A stretch of 64,000 bases of DNA from Bacteroidales bacterium UBA2712 (GTDB lineage Bacteria; Bacteroidota; Bacteroidia; Bacteroidales; Paludibacteraceae), in NCBI GenBank assembly GCA_002354055.1, contig DEKW01000005.1:1-64000 (forward strand). The letters are read 5' to 3'. The position numbers and the translations under genes are program-made. A model generated the notes under the pieces. The model was not told where the DNA came from and did not search any database. It saw only the letters and a list, made by a program, of their open reading frames with translations. Below are positions 23,298 to 32,351 of the stretch, piece after piece; positions within the stretch are counted from its first letter, which is position 1, and every line of letters starts with the position of its first letter.

Positions 23298-25175
23298 ATG
23301 AAACTCAAAGAAATAAGACAAGCCATAGGCTCGCTGGCGGAGGTCTCCGGAGATGACGAACTGGAGATCCGCCATCTGTTGACGGACAGTCGTCAGTTAG
23401 GTGCCGAACCCGGGAAGACCCTCTTCTTCGCCATCCATACGGCGACGAATGATGGTGCGAGATACATCCCCGAACTTCGTGAGAAAGGCGTACAGGCGTT
23501 CGTGAAGGGCGACGCCGTAGCGGCGTTGCAGGCGCTGGCGGCACACGTCCGCGAGCAGTTCCACGGTACGGTCATCGGCATCACCGGTTCCAACGGCAAG
23601 ACCGTTGTCAAAGAGTGGCTCTACCAGCTGCTCAAAGACGACTATACCGTTATCCGCTCGCCTAAGTCCTATAACTCGCAGATCGGCGTGCCGCTGTCCG
23701 TGTGGCAACTGGAAGGAGTCGAAAGTCGAAAGTCGAAAGTCGAAAGACCTGTTTTGGCGATCTTCGAAGCGGGAATCAGTCAGCCGGGGGAGATGGAGAA
23801 GCTTGAGCGCATCATCCGTCCGACAATAGGCGTGATCACCTATATCGGCCACGAGCACGACGAGAACTTCGCTTCGCTCGAGCAGAAACGCGCAGAGAAG
23901 ATGAAACTCTTCGTTCACTCTCAGAAAGTGATTGAGGACCCGACGCACCAGAACGTCCGCACGTGCGCTGCAGTGATGCGGGCGCTGGGTTACGACGAAG
24001 AGACCATCAACACCCGCATCCTCCATCAGACGCACGAGACGGTACTCAAGGTGAACCTCTCTGCCCTCGTGGATAACGTCCGTTATTTCCGCTCCAAACT
24101 GAAACCCACCACCAAACTGACCTGCATGGTCAAGGCTTTTGCTTATGGTGCGGGCAGTGTGGAGGTCTCCAAAGCGCTGCAGGCTTCCGGGCTGGTCGAT
24201 TACCTGGCGGTAGCCGTAGCGGACGAAGGAGTGGAGCTGCGCCGCGCAGGTATCACCCTGCCGATCATCATCATGGATCCGGAGGTGGCGGCCATGGATC
24301 TGATCCTCGAGAACAACCTCGAACCGAACGTCTATTCCCATCAGTCGCTCAAGACCGTGATCGCAGCCGTCGAAGCGAAAGGATTGGAGTACTATCCGAT
24401 ACATATCAAGATTGACTCCGGCATGCACCGCTTGGGCTTCTATCAAGAAGACCTACCGTGGCTCATCGACCGTCTGACGCACCAGAAAGCCGTCCGCGTA
24501 GCGTCTGTCTTCTCCCATCTGGCGGGAAGCGACGAACCGCAGTTTGACGACTTCACCCTCTCGCAGATCCGTTATTTCGACGATTGTGCAGAGGAACTGA
24601 AGAAAGGGCTAATGGACGAAAGGTTAGAGGCTAAAGGAGAACATTCGCCAATAACCGTTAGCCATTCGCCGATTTTAAAGCATATTCTCAACTCTGCGGG
24701 CATAGAGCGGTTCAGCGACTATCAGTTCGACATGTGCCGGCTCGGTATAGGTCTCTACGGCTTCTCTTTCGCGGGCGCCAAACTACGGAACGTATGCACG
24801 CTCGAGACGACCATCCTCTCCGTCAAGACCGTTAAAGCCGGTGAGACCATCGGTTACGGCAGACATACAAAGCTGGACGAAGACCGCACGATAGCTGTCA
24901 TCCCAATCGGTTATGCCGATGGTTTTGACCGCCGGTTCTCTAACTACGGCGGCGAAGTGTGGGTGCGCGGCAAGCGGTGCCCGGTGGTAGGAAACGTCTG
25001 CATGGACCAAGCCATGGTTGACGTCACCGGCGCGGACGCACGGCCGGGCGACCTCGTCGAGGTCTTCGGCGAACATCTGCCCTTGGAAGAGTTAGCTGAC
25101 AAACTCGGTACCATCACTTACGAAATACTAACATCCGTCTCCCGCCGTGTCCAACGTCTCTATTTCTACGAATAA
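23298..25175 (+). CDS. MurF-Alr fusion with a shortened MurF half
   Basis: 625 residues; Bacteroidota MurF-Alr fusions are normally near 820. The ATG at 23298 is preferred to a TTG at 23292. The MurF N-terminal and ATP-binding parts are present: LLTDSRQ, P-loop GITGSNGKT (about 95-103), SPKSYNSQIGVPLSV, FEAGISQPGEM, GHEHDENF and the Lys of AEKMKLF. From about residue 206 the sequence then jumps (VHSQKVIEDPTHQNVRTCAA) to the racemase half near 247; the rest of the MurF central domain and the C-terminal domain with its NDSYNS-type motif are missing. The alanine racemase half looks complete: PLP lysine in MVKAFAYG (Lys279), HIKIDSGMHRLGF, GYGRHT, MCRLGIGLYGF, VCMDQAMVDVTG. So racemase is likely active, MurF ligase probably not. 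Contains two in-frame heptamer arrays. Confidence 0.88.
   Translation: MKLKEIRQAIGSLAEVSGDDELEIRHLLTDSRQLGAEPGKTLFFAIHTATNDGARYIPELREKGVQAFVKGDAVAALQALAAHVREQFHGTVIGITGSNGKTVVKEWLYQLLKDDYTVIRSPKSYNSQIGVPLSVWQLEGVESRKSKVERPVLAIFEAGISQPGEMEKLERIIRPTIGVITYIGHEHDENFASLEQKRAEKMKLFVHSQKVIEDPTHQNVRTCAAVMRALGYDEETINTRILHQTHETVLKVNLSALVDNVRYFRSKLKPTTKLTCMVKAFAYGAGSVEVSKALQASGLVDYLAVAVADEGVELRRAGITLPIIIMDPEVAAMDLILENNLEPNVYSHQSLKTVIAAVEAKGLEYYPIHIKIDSGMHRLGFYQEDLPWLIDRLTHQKAVRVASVFSHLAGSDEPQFDDFTLSQIRYFDDCAEELKKGLMDERLEAKGEHSPITVSHSPILKHILNSAGIERFSDYQFDMCRLGIGLYGFSFAGAKLRNVCTLETTILSVKTVKAGETIGYGRHTKLDEDRTIAVIPIGYADGFDRRFSNYGGEVWVRGKRCPVVGNVCMDQAMVDVTGADARPGDLVEVFGEHLPLEELADKLGTITYEILTSVSRRVQRLYFYE
23718..23745 (+). 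repeat. Perfect heptamer array (GTCGAAA)x4 in murF-alr
   Basis: Four identical copies; codes VESRKSKVE in a loop between GVPLSVWQL and VLAIFEAG. Confidence 0.9.
24608..24677 (+). repeat. Degenerate heptamer array in the alr half
   Basis: Ten seven-base units including AGGTTAG, AGGCTAA, CATTCGC (twice) and CGTTAGC. Codes LMDERLEAKGEHSPITVSHS. Shares GGTTAGAGGCTAAAG with the array in ruvA. Confidence 0.7.
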
Positions 25176-25950
25176 GTTAGCAATAGGTTACCGGTTTAGA
25201 ACCGGAGCAAGCCAGCCATTCGGAGAGGCGGTTGTGCAGCGCGACCTCTCTTTCTCGCTCTATGAGGGCGAGATGGTTTGTATGCTTGGTCCTAACGGCT
25301 GCGGCAAATCGACTCTGTTACGCACCCTCGCCGGCCTGCAACCTGCTCTGGCGGGAGAGTTTTGTCTGTCAGCAGAGCGGTCTGTCAGTCCGAAGGACGG
25401 TCCGTATTCTGTTAGTGAGCAAAGCGAGCGGTCTAAAGCCATCGCTTTGGTGTTGACGGAGCGGTTGTCGTTGGAGAATACCACCGTGCACGACGTCGTG
25501 GCGATGGGACGGTACCCATACACCTCTTTCCTCGGCGGCCTGACCGACGAAGACGAAGCGATCATCGCTCAGTCGCTGCAACAGGTAGGCTTTGGTCTGT
25601 CCGTAAGGCGGTCTTTTTTTAACGCCCACTCCGATGGAGAGAAACAGCGCATACTGATAGCCAAAGCCCTTGCGCAACAGACGCCGATCATCCTTCTGGA
25701 TGAACCTACTGCCCATCTGGACTTACCGCACCGCATCTTAGTGCTGCGGCTGCTTAGGCAGTTGGCGCATGAGCAGGGCAAAACCATCCTCATCTCTACC
25801 CACGAACTCGACCTCGCACTCGCCCTCTCCGACCGCATCCTGTTGATGTCGCCCAAGGCGCAAGGCGTACAACTCGACACCGCCGAGAACCTGAAAAAAG
25901 CAGACGCTTTCACGTCTGCCTTTGGCATGGATATCTTTCATTATTTATGA
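25147..25950 (+). CDS. FecE/BtuD-type ABC transporter ATPase
   Basis: 267 residues from a GTG that overlaps the murF-alr stop by 29 bases; no other start fits. Walker A GPNGCGKST (48-56), VLTERLS Q-loop region (about 102), signature HSDGEKQRILIAKALAQ (about 161), Walker B IILLDEPTAHLD (about 181), H-loop STHELD. Typical of ATPases serving iron-siderophore or cobalamin importers, but no permease or binding protein is nearby. The variable loop after Walker A (73-97: LSAERSVSPKDGPYSVSEQS) and a second loop (150-158) are coded by CGGTCT-type repeats; the loop is roughly normal in length, so native sequence seems to have been replaced. Confidence 0.9.
   Translation: MSNVSISTNKLAIGYRFRTGASQPFGEAVVQRDLSFSLYEGEMVCMLGPNGCGKSTLLRTLAGLQPALAGEFCLSAERSVSPKDGPYSVSEQSERSKAIALVLTERLSLENTTVHDVVAMGRYPYTSFLGGLTDEDEAIIAQSLQQVGFGLSVRRSFFNAHSDGEKQRILIAKALAQQTPIILLDEPTAHLDLPHRILVLRLLRQLAHEQGKTILISTHELDLALALSDRILLMSPKAQGVQLDTAENLKKADAFTSAFGMDIFHYL
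25365..25434 (+). repeat. CGGTCT-type repeat in the ABC ATPase
   Basis: TCTGTCAG-CAGAG-CGG, TCTGTCAG-TCCGAAGGA-CGG, TCCGTATTCTGTTAG-TGAGCAAAGCGAG-CGG, TCT. Boundaries at 25378, 25398, 25429. In frame. Shares a 23-base identity with the array at 26861-26933. Confidence 0.85.
25593..25614 (+). repeat. Short CGGTCT-type unit in the ABC ATPase
   Basis: TGGTCTGTCCGTAAGGCGGTCT, one unit between two boundary words 16 bases apart, just before the ABC signature motif. Confidence 0.55.
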
Positions 25951-25975
25951 TTTAGGGTTTCTGATTTAGGGTTTA
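25948..25975. repeat. Heptamer array holding two convergent stop codons
   Basis: TGATTTA-GGGTTTC-TGATTTA-GGGTTTA. The first TGA (25948-25950) ends the ABC ATPase; TTA at 25973-25975 is the stop of the minus-strand methyltransferase. Confidence 0.9.
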
Positions 25976-27151
25976 TTGGAGCCGGTCGGCTAAGAAGATA
26001 GTGGGCTTGCCGGCAACGCGGCAACCGATGACATAGGCTGTACCTCCATCGCGGAGGTGCAGTTTCTTTTTTAACTGCTCCGCCGTCAGCGGATAATTGC
26101 GAACGAGGACGTTCGCCTGTTTCATCTCCTTCCCTTTAGGGAGGGTTGGGGTAGGCTCTTTGACCTTCCATACGCGCCCCGGGAAATCGGGTACGAGTGT
26201 CTCGGAGGTATAGATGTGGGTGTTCACATCCAACTTCCGCAGCCCGAAGCGTTGCGCTACGAGTTTGTACGCTCCGGCTTTGAGGATGGCTGCGTTGGGC
26301 TCATAAATCCAAGTACCATTTGACCAAGTACCATTTACCATTTTTGTCTGCGTCGCTTGTTCCTCCTCTCTGGTGAATGTAAACACCTGTTCCTTTTTTG
26401 ATAGATCGATGGCAGTAATCCGGCCTGAACCGCCGCTAAGCAGCAAGACTTCTTTGACCTCATTCTTGATAGCGACCACATAGATATCCCACGTCACTTG
26501 CGATAAAGTCGTGACCGCTTGTGTAATATCCAACATAGGAGATAACTTGATCATGATCCGCTTTCCGTGTGTCAACAAGGCAGGCAATAGCTCTACGACA
26601 TTCGGGGTGCAGTCTTCGAGACGGAAGACCTTTCCGCCGTAACTGTCCCGACGTGCCGGATCTAAGAAAATCAAGTCATATTGCCCTGCTGAGGCTAAAA
26701 AATCTTCAGCTGTGGAATGATGAATCGTAATAGGTTTGGCAGCAAAGTTATGCGTGGCTATGCGGCAGAGTTCGGCGTTCTGCTCGACGTAGTCGGTGTG
26801 GGAGAACAGTTCGCTTAAGAAATACGTGTCCACGCCGTAGCCGCCGGTGAGATCCAAAAGAGACCGTCCTGCAGACTGACAGACCGTTTCACTGACAGAC
26901 CGCTCTGCTGACAGACCGCTTCGCTGACAGAGAGATGCTTTATACCTCGCCGTGGCTTCAGAGGAACACTGCTCGCAAGAGAGCCGCACAGGATACCACC
27001 AGTCCTCGATAGCAGCGAAAGTAGGCAGTTTGTCGGCAGTCCGCTCACGGCCTTCGACTTGCTGCAAGAACCATCGCCATTCCTCGTCGGAGAGGTGTTT
27101 GTATTTATTGCGCTGCAGCGCCAAGTCATTTACCATTTGGGCATTTACCAT
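25973..27151 (-). CDS. THUMP-like-domain SAM-dependent methyltransferase
   Basis: 392 residues from the ATG at 27151, which overlaps the upstream SpoIID-type gene by seven bases (ATGGTAA); an ATG at 27136 is an alternative. Resembles the Bacteroidota family annotated 'class I SAM-dependent methyltransferase / THUMP-like domain' (PG_1098 type). Motifs: LLDLTGGYGVDTYFLS (SAM motif I, near 100), VEQNAELCRIATHNF, YDLIFLDPARRD (motif IV), MIKLSPMLDIT; C-terminal THUMP-like part RNYPLTAEQLKKKLHLRDGG..YVIGCR. Probably modifies RNA; substrate unknown. It carries three different repeat insertions: CGGTCT type at 26861, heptamers at 26309, GC-rich hairpin at 26127. Confidence 0.8.
   Translation of the reverse strand: MVNAQMVNDLALQRNKYKHLSDEEWRWFLQQVEGRERTADKLPTFAAIEDWWYPVRLSCEQCSSEATARYKASLCQRSGLSAERSVSETVCQSAGRSLLDLTGGYGVDTYFLSELFSHTDYVEQNAELCRIATHNFAAKPITIHHSTAEDFLASAGQYDLIFLDPARRDSYGGKVFRLEDCTPNVVELLPALLTHGKRIMIKLSPMLDITQAVTTLSQVTWDIYVVAIKNEVKEVLLLSGGSGRITAIDLSKKEQVFTFTREEEQATQTKMVNGTWSNGTWIYEPNAAILKAGAYKLVAQRFGLRKLDVNTHIYTSETLVPDFPGRVWKVKEPTPTLPKGKEMKQANVLVRNYPLTAEQLKKKLHLRDGGTAYVIGCRVAGKPTIFLADRLQ
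26127..26155. repeat. GC-rich hairpin repeat in the methyltransferase gene
   Basis: CCTTCCC-TTTA-GGGAGGG followed by TTGGGGTAGG. Codes EPTPTLPKGKE in frame on the minus strand. Confidence 0.65.
26309..26344. repeat. Heptamer array CCATTTA/CCAAGTA
   Basis: CCAAGTA-CCATTTGA-CCAAGTA-CCATTTA-CCATTTT (one unit of eight). In frame; codes MVNGTWSNGTW. Confidence 0.85.
26861..26933. repeat. CGGTCT-type repeat in the methyltransferase gene
   Basis: On the plus strand CTGACAGACCG recurs with period 16 (AGACCG at 26861, 26881, 26897, 26913). Codes CQRSGLSAERSVSETVCQSA in frame, just before the SAM-binding motif; shares LSAERSVS with the ABC ATPase. Confidence 0.85.
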
Positions 27152-27162
27152 GTACCATTGAG
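27127..27162. repeat. Heptamer array at the spoIID-type/methyltransferase junction
   Basis: CATTTAC-CATTTGGG-CATTTAC-CATGTAC-CATTGAG. It contains the stop of one gene (27145-27147) and both candidate ATG starts of the next (27151 and 27136). Confidence 0.9.
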
Positions 27163-28197
27163 TTGGGTTCCGGGGTAGTAAAAATGCAGAATCTCTTCGT
27201 ACGAATGTCCTTCGGCTGCCATCTGTGCGGCGCCTATCTGACAGAGTCCGGCGCCATGACCCCAGCCGTGGCCGGTTAGAATCCATGAGGGGTTACCGGT
27301 TACGGGTGACGGGTTATGGGAAATGTCAAACCAGGAGCTATAGAGGCAGGTCTTTGAGAGCCAGAGACGGATCTTGAGCTCTTTGCCGATGATCTCCGTG
27401 CGTTTGGTGCCGACGATCTTCAGTTTGCAGATACGTCCCGAAGCACCGCGTTGGAGAGGAATGAGGTCGGTGATCTGACCGAAATCGATGCCGGACTTCG
27501 TACGGATGATCTCGCTCAGTTCGTCCGCGGTGTAGGTCACTTTCCAATCGTGAAAATCCGTGGTCTCCCGGTCGTAGTTATTGAGCACCAGACGCAGGGT
27601 CTTGGCACTCACCCTGCCGCAGTAAGGACACTCGACGGAGCGGATATATGGTACGTCGATATCTTCCCAACATGTTTGCCAGACCTCCGTCTTACCGCCG
27701 CAACACTTGTAGTACCGACAGTCACAGATCTCGTCGCCATACATGAGGACTTGTCCTTTGGTCGCGCGTACGGCTTCAACGGCGCGTTCGTTCATCCGTA
27801 GCAGTCCTTCATACCGCTGGCAGTGGTCATCGGCGCAGACGTGAAAATCATTTACCATTTGACCATTTACCATTTGTTTATGTGGCTTATTTGCGATTGC
27901 CCGTATCGCCCAAGAGCGACTGATGACCGCATGGGCTTTGAGCAGTTCCATGGGACTGTCAGCACTCATCTCCGAGGAGATGACGGAGCAGAGGTAATCC
28001 TCGAGGTCGATGGTGTTGATGGCTGTCTCCGTACCATCGGGGTTGGGCTTAATCTCCAGGGTCCCTTGAAACTCCTGATCTTCATATCGGTCCCAATGAA
28101 AGCCAATGCCGATGCGCACGTTCTTCAGCACGAACGTGTTCTCCCGCTGCTCATACTCGATATGCGGGGCAGTTAATATGCCTACGCGAATCTTCAT
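27145..28197 (-). CDS. SpoIID/LytB-domain protein
   Basis: 350 residues. SpoIID domain: INTIDLEDYLCSVISSEMS (about 62-80; the Glu of SSEM is the expected lytic transglycosylase catalytic residue), LLKAHAVISRSWAI, HVCADDHCQRYEG, RATKGQVLMYGDEICDCRYYKCCGGKTE, and the C-terminal ILTGHGWGHGAGLCQIGAAQMA with GHGWGHG. No signal peptide, as is usual for the Bacteroidota version. Family members act on glycan strands of peptidoglycan. Two heptamer arrays are in frame (27291, 27849), and the gene's start and stop codons both lie in arrays. Confidence 0.9.
   Translation of the reverse strand: MKIRVGILTAPHIEYEQRENTFVLKNVRIGIGFHWDRYEDQEFQGTLEIKPNPDGTETAINTIDLEDYLCSVISSEMSADSPMELLKAHAVISRSWAIRAIANKPHKQMVNGQMVNDFHVCADDHCQRYEGLLRMNERAVEAVRATKGQVLMYGDEICDCRYYKCCGGKTEVWQTCWEDIDVPYIRSVECPYCGRVSAKTLRLVLNNYDRETTDFHDWKVTYTADELSEIIRTKSGIDFGQITDLIPLQRGASGRICKLKIVGTKRTEIIGKELKIRLWLSKTCLYSSWFDISHNPSPVTGNPSWILTGHGWGHGAGLCQIGAAQMAAEGHSYEEILHFYYPGTQLNGTW
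27291..27325. repeat. Heptamer array GGTTACG in the spoIID-type gene
   Basis: GGTTACC-GGTTACG-GGTGACG-GGTTATG-GGAAATG. In frame (HNPSPVTGNPS). Same word as the array at 28992. Confidence 0.85.
27849..27877. repeat. Heptamer array CATTTAC in the spoIID-type gene
   Basis: CATTTAC-CATTTGAC-CATTTAC-CATTTGT. In frame; codes KQMVNGQMVND. Confidence 0.9.
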
Positions 28198-28234
28198 TCG
28201 TTCACTCGTTCATTCGTTCACTCGTTCATTCGAG
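28195..28234. repeat. Octamer array at the glycosyltransferase/spoIID-type junction
   Basis: CATTCGTT-CACTCGTT-CATTCGTT-CACTCGTT-CATTCGAG. First CAT (28195-28197) is the spoIID-type start codon; TCA at 28218-28220 is the glycosyltransferase stop. Confidence 0.9.
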
Positions 28235-29596
28235 CTATAAGTTCCCATGTACGTAAGCGGTCTTTGTACCAGTTATTGCGGTTCATGGCGACTACGTCGC
28301 AGTTGGCATCGGAGTTATCCTCCCACCGGCGGCAGTTATATACGACGTCGTAGATGCGTCCAATGGGGTAGTCGCGGCTGATACGCAGACCTACGGCGTA
28401 GTCTTCGCCGTACTTGGTAGTCGGGTAATTGATGGTACGGAGCAGCGGCACATAGAACCCGCGCGGCGCGCCTAAACCGTTGATGCGCAGGGCGTTGTTG
28501 CGACCGTTGTCATCCGTCCACTCGCGGTGGTCAATGACACCCGGAGGCAGCACTTCGCCTGCCATATTCGTCAGTTGGTACGTACCGATGACCATACCAT
28601 AAAAACATTTACCATTTGGGCATGTACCATTTACCATTTCGAATTTGTCGATGAACTTCTGCACAGTGGTCTCGTCGAAATAGGTGTCGTCGGAGTCAAG
28701 TTGGATAGCGTACTTGCCGCACCGCGGGTCATGGATCGCCACGTTCCAGTTACCGCCAATCGCGTGCCAGGTCTTGTCCTGCGCGATATAGATCAATTCA
28801 CCATTGGCACCATTCAGCGAAGCGTCACCATTCATCAATTCCTGAATCTTTTCCGCGGTGCCGTCCGTGGAGTTATCATCGACGACGATGACGTTGAAGG
28901 AGTAGGGAGCGCGCACTTTCTGGTTCAGCGCCGAACGGATGGCGTCGGCTATCGTGCGTGCGCGATTCTTACAAGGAATGATGACAGAGGCGGTTACGGG
29001 GTAGGGGTTATCGGTTACGGGAAGCTCCTTATACTCGCCGGGCTTGAGGTACGCGCCGATACGTTTGAGGTGCTCCGTCACGCAGGCTTCCATCTCTATC
29101 TGCACTTGGCGGTTGCGTGGATCGACGTAGTCGAAGAGTTTCTCTCCGGACTTACGGGTGTCGGTCTCTACCTCGTAGTAGAGGTATTCGGGAATATGGT
29201 ATAAGAGTACAGACGATGCTCGTAGGCGCAGGTCGTAGAGTCCTGCGAACTCGTAGTCCGTATCCATCTCTGCGACGAGGGCTTGGAGTTTGGCTGTGTC
29301 CCACAGCATCACGGCGCCGAAATCGAAGTCATCGCGCAGTGCGCCTATCTGGTAGTCAATCACCGGTGCTTCGGAGATCGCCCATTGGCCGTCGGTCATG
29401 ACCTTGTTAAAGTGGTCACTATAGACCATCGTCGCGCCGCTCATCTCCATCACTTGGATCATACGTTCCTGCCCCAGATAAACCCACTCAATGTCGGGCT
29501 TGAGACAGATCATGGTATAGGGCTCAGAGGCTTTCGCAGCAATCTCTTTGATCGCCTTTGTCGGACAAACTCTGCCCGGGAGAAAAAAGGTAGAAA

Positions 29597-29600
<4 letters not shown>
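28218..29600 (-). CDS. Family 2 glycosyltransferase with an extra N-terminal half
   Basis: 460 residues. The C-terminal half is a GT2 domain: VTASVIIPCKNRARTIADAI (about 205-224), VIVVDDNSTDGTAEKI, YAIQLDSDDTYFDE (DxD-type metal site), NGLGAPRGFYVPLL. The N-terminal 200 residues (KPDIEWVYLGQERMIQVMEMSG, MVYSDHFNKV, FDFGAVMLWD) resemble a second, incomplete GT-A-like domain. Start overlaps the badF-type stop by four bases (ATGA), so the two are coupled; both could act on cell-envelope amino sugars. Two in-frame heptamer arrays (28606, 28992). Confidence 0.85.
28606..28641. repeat. Heptamer array CATTTAC in the glycosyltransferase
   Basis: CATTTAC-CATTTGGG-CATGTAC-CATTTAC-CATTTCG. In frame; codes FEMVNGTCPNGKCF. 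Same words as 27127 and 27849. Confidence 0.85.
28992..29019. repeat. Heptamer array GGTTACG in the glycosyltransferase
   Basis: GGTTACG-GGGTAGG-GGTTATC-GGTTACG. In frame; codes PVTDNPYPVT immediately before the GT2 core. Confidence 0.8.
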
Positions 29601-30481
<881 letters not shown>

Positions 30482-30505
30482 AGCTGTGTGTTTTTAGAAT
30501 TTGGT

Positions 30506-30537
30506 GCAAAGATACAAAGATTTTTTGAGATACACAA
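30506..30537 (-). promoter_or_regulatory. Promoter of the badF-type operon
   Basis: Minus strand: TTG (30535-30537), 20 bases, TATCTTTGC (30506-30514). Confidence 0.85.
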
Positions 30538-30567
30538 GAAAATTCGCAAAAAAAAGCGCCCGAAGGC

Positions 30568-30599
30568 TTGCATATGTGCAATTTTTGTTGTACCTTTGC
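30568..30599 (+). promoter_or_regulatory. Promoter of the SulP operon
   Basis: TTG (30568-30570), 20 bases, TACCTTTGC (30591-30599); start codon follows ten bases later. Confidence 0.85.
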
Positions 30600-30608
30600 A
30601 GCGGAATT

Positions 30609-32351
30609 ATGAAAAGTATAGATTTTAAGTTACAAGACGTATTTGCTCCTAAGTTGTTCCAGACCCTTCGGAACTATAGCCGTGCGCAGTTAGCGCAGGA
30701 TGCTTTGGCAGGCGTGATAGTCGGTATTGTGGCTATCCCGCTGGCGATAGCGTTCGGTATCTCTTCGGGCGTAGGTCCTACGGAAGGCTTGGTGACGGCG
30801 ATCATCGCGGGTCTGATTATCTCGGTCTTAGGCGGCAGCAAAGTGCAGATTGGCGGACCGACCGGTGCGTTCATCGTGATTATCTACGGCATTATTCAGG
30901 AATACGGTTTGGCGGGGCTGACAGTGGCCACCGTCATGGCGGGTATATTGCTGATTGTGATGGGTGTGGCGCATCTGGGATCGGTGATCAAGTTCGTTCC
31001 GTACCCGGTGATTGTGGGTTTTACGGCAGGTATAGCGCTGACGATCTTCAGCACGCAGATGAATGATTTCTTCGGTCTGGGGCTGACGGATGTGCCGGCG
31101 AACTTCATTGATAAATGGATCTACTACGGCGGGCATTTTCATGTGAACGGCTGGGCGCTGGCGATCGGTCTGTTCTCGTTGGTAGTATGTGTCTTCATGC
31201 CGAAACTGACGAAACGTATCCCCGGCAGTCTGGCGGCGATCGTGTTAGCGACCATTGCGGTATGGCTATTAAAGTCATACGCTCCGGCATCGTGGGGCAT
31301 CGCATCGGTGCAGACGATCAGCGATCTGTACGCCTTGCCGCATGGCATCCCTGCGCCGCATCTGCCGTCCATGGAACTGGCGGAAGGCGAGTCGTTCTTC
31401 ACGATGGTGCAGAAGCTCTTCCCTTCGGCGTTCACGATAGCGATGTTAGGTGCCATCGAGAGCCTGTTGTCGGCGATGGTGGCGGACGGTGTGATCGGCG
31501 ACAAGCATAACTCGAATACCGAACTCATCGCGCAAGGTGTGGCGAACGTGGTGGTGCCGTTCTTCGGCGGCATTCCTGCTACGGGAGCTATCGCCCGTAC
31601 GATGACGAACATCAATAACGGCGGTCGTACGCCGGTGGCAGGAGTGATCCACGCGATCGTGTTACTGCTCGTGCTATTGTTCTTGGGTCAACTCGTCGGC
31701 ATGATTCCTATGTCGTGTCTGGCGGCAGTGCTGATCATGGTGGCATACTCGATGAGCGGGTGGAAAACGATCGTGGGCTTGTTCAAGCATCGCAACCGGG
31801 ATTTCTGGGTGCTGGTCATCACTTTCTTCCTGACGGTCATCTTCGATCTGACGGTAGCTATCGAGGTGGGCTTGCTGTTGGCGATGGTACTATTCCTGAT
31901 GCGAACAAACGAAGAGACACATATCCGTACCTTCCATAACGAGATCGACCCGAACGAAGATACGGAGAGCAACCTGAACCTCAAGCACCTGACGATCCCT
32001 GAGGGTGTGGAGGTATATGAGATCGACGGCCCGTATTTCTTCGGTATAGCAAACCGTTTTGACGAAATCATGAGTCATGTATCCGGCGAGAAATACCCGG
32101 TTCGTATCATCCGCATGAGGAAGGTGCCGTTCGTCGATTCGACAGCGATGCATAACCTCTCCATGCTCATCCAACGCTCGCATAAAGAGGGCATCACCAT
32201 CATCCTCTCGGGCGTGAATGACCACGTACACAAGCAGTTGATGCAAGGCGGCATCGAGCAACAGATGGATCCGCATAACATCTGCGCGAACATCCACTTC
32301 GCGTTGAGGCGCGCTGCGGACTTAATGGAGCGAATGAAGGGAGAGAGCTAA
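30609..32351 (+). CDS. SulP-family anion transporter
   Basis: 580 residues from the ATG at 30609; the frame is open further upstream, but that part covers the promoter. Hydrophobic core of 10-12 membrane helices with SulP landmarks (GVIVGIVAIPLAIAFGISSGVGPTEGL near 34-60, GGPTGAFIVIIYGII near 82, LGAIESLLSAMVADG, NVVVPFFGGIPATGAIARTMTNI). A C-terminal cytoplasmic STAS domain occupies about 465-570 (GVEVYEIDGPYFFGIANRF, VDSTAMHNLSMLI). Imports sulfate, bicarbonate or another anion; the substrate cannot be read from sequence. The stop overlaps the next start (TAATG). Confidence 0.93.
   Translation: MKSIDFKLQDVFAPKLFQTLRNYSRAQLAQDALAGVIVGIVAIPLAIAFGISSGVGPTEGLVTAIIAGLIISVLGGSKVQIGGPTGAFIVIIYGIIQEYGLAGLTVATVMAGILLIVMGVAHLGSVIKFVPYPVIVGFTAGIALTIFSTQMNDFFGLGLTDVPANFIDKWIYYGGHFHVNGWALAIGLFSLVVCVFMPKLTKRIPGSLAAIVLATIAVWLLKSYAPASWGIASVQTISDLYALPHGIPAPHLPSMELAEGESFFTMVQKLFPSAFTIAMLGAIESLLSAMVADGVIGDKHNSNTELIAQGVANVVVPFFGGIPATGAIARTMTNINNGGRTPVAGVIHAIVLLLVLLFLGQLVGMIPMSCLAAVLIMVAYSMSGWKTIVGLFKHRNRDFWVLVITFFLTVIFDLTVAIEVGLLLAMVLFLMRTNEETHIRTFHNEIDPNEDTESNLNLKHLTIPEGVEVYEIDGPYFFGIANRFDEIMSHVSGEKYPVRIIRMRKVPFVDSTAMHNLSMLIQRSHKEGITIILSGVNDHVHKQLMQGGIEQQMDPHNICANIHFALRRAADLMERMKGES

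Noticed and set aside
23054..25975. CCCTAAT and TTTAGGG words resembling eukaryotic telomere repeats
   Set aside because: Only a few degenerate units, flanked by clear bacterial promoters and genes; they fit the heptamer family of this genome.
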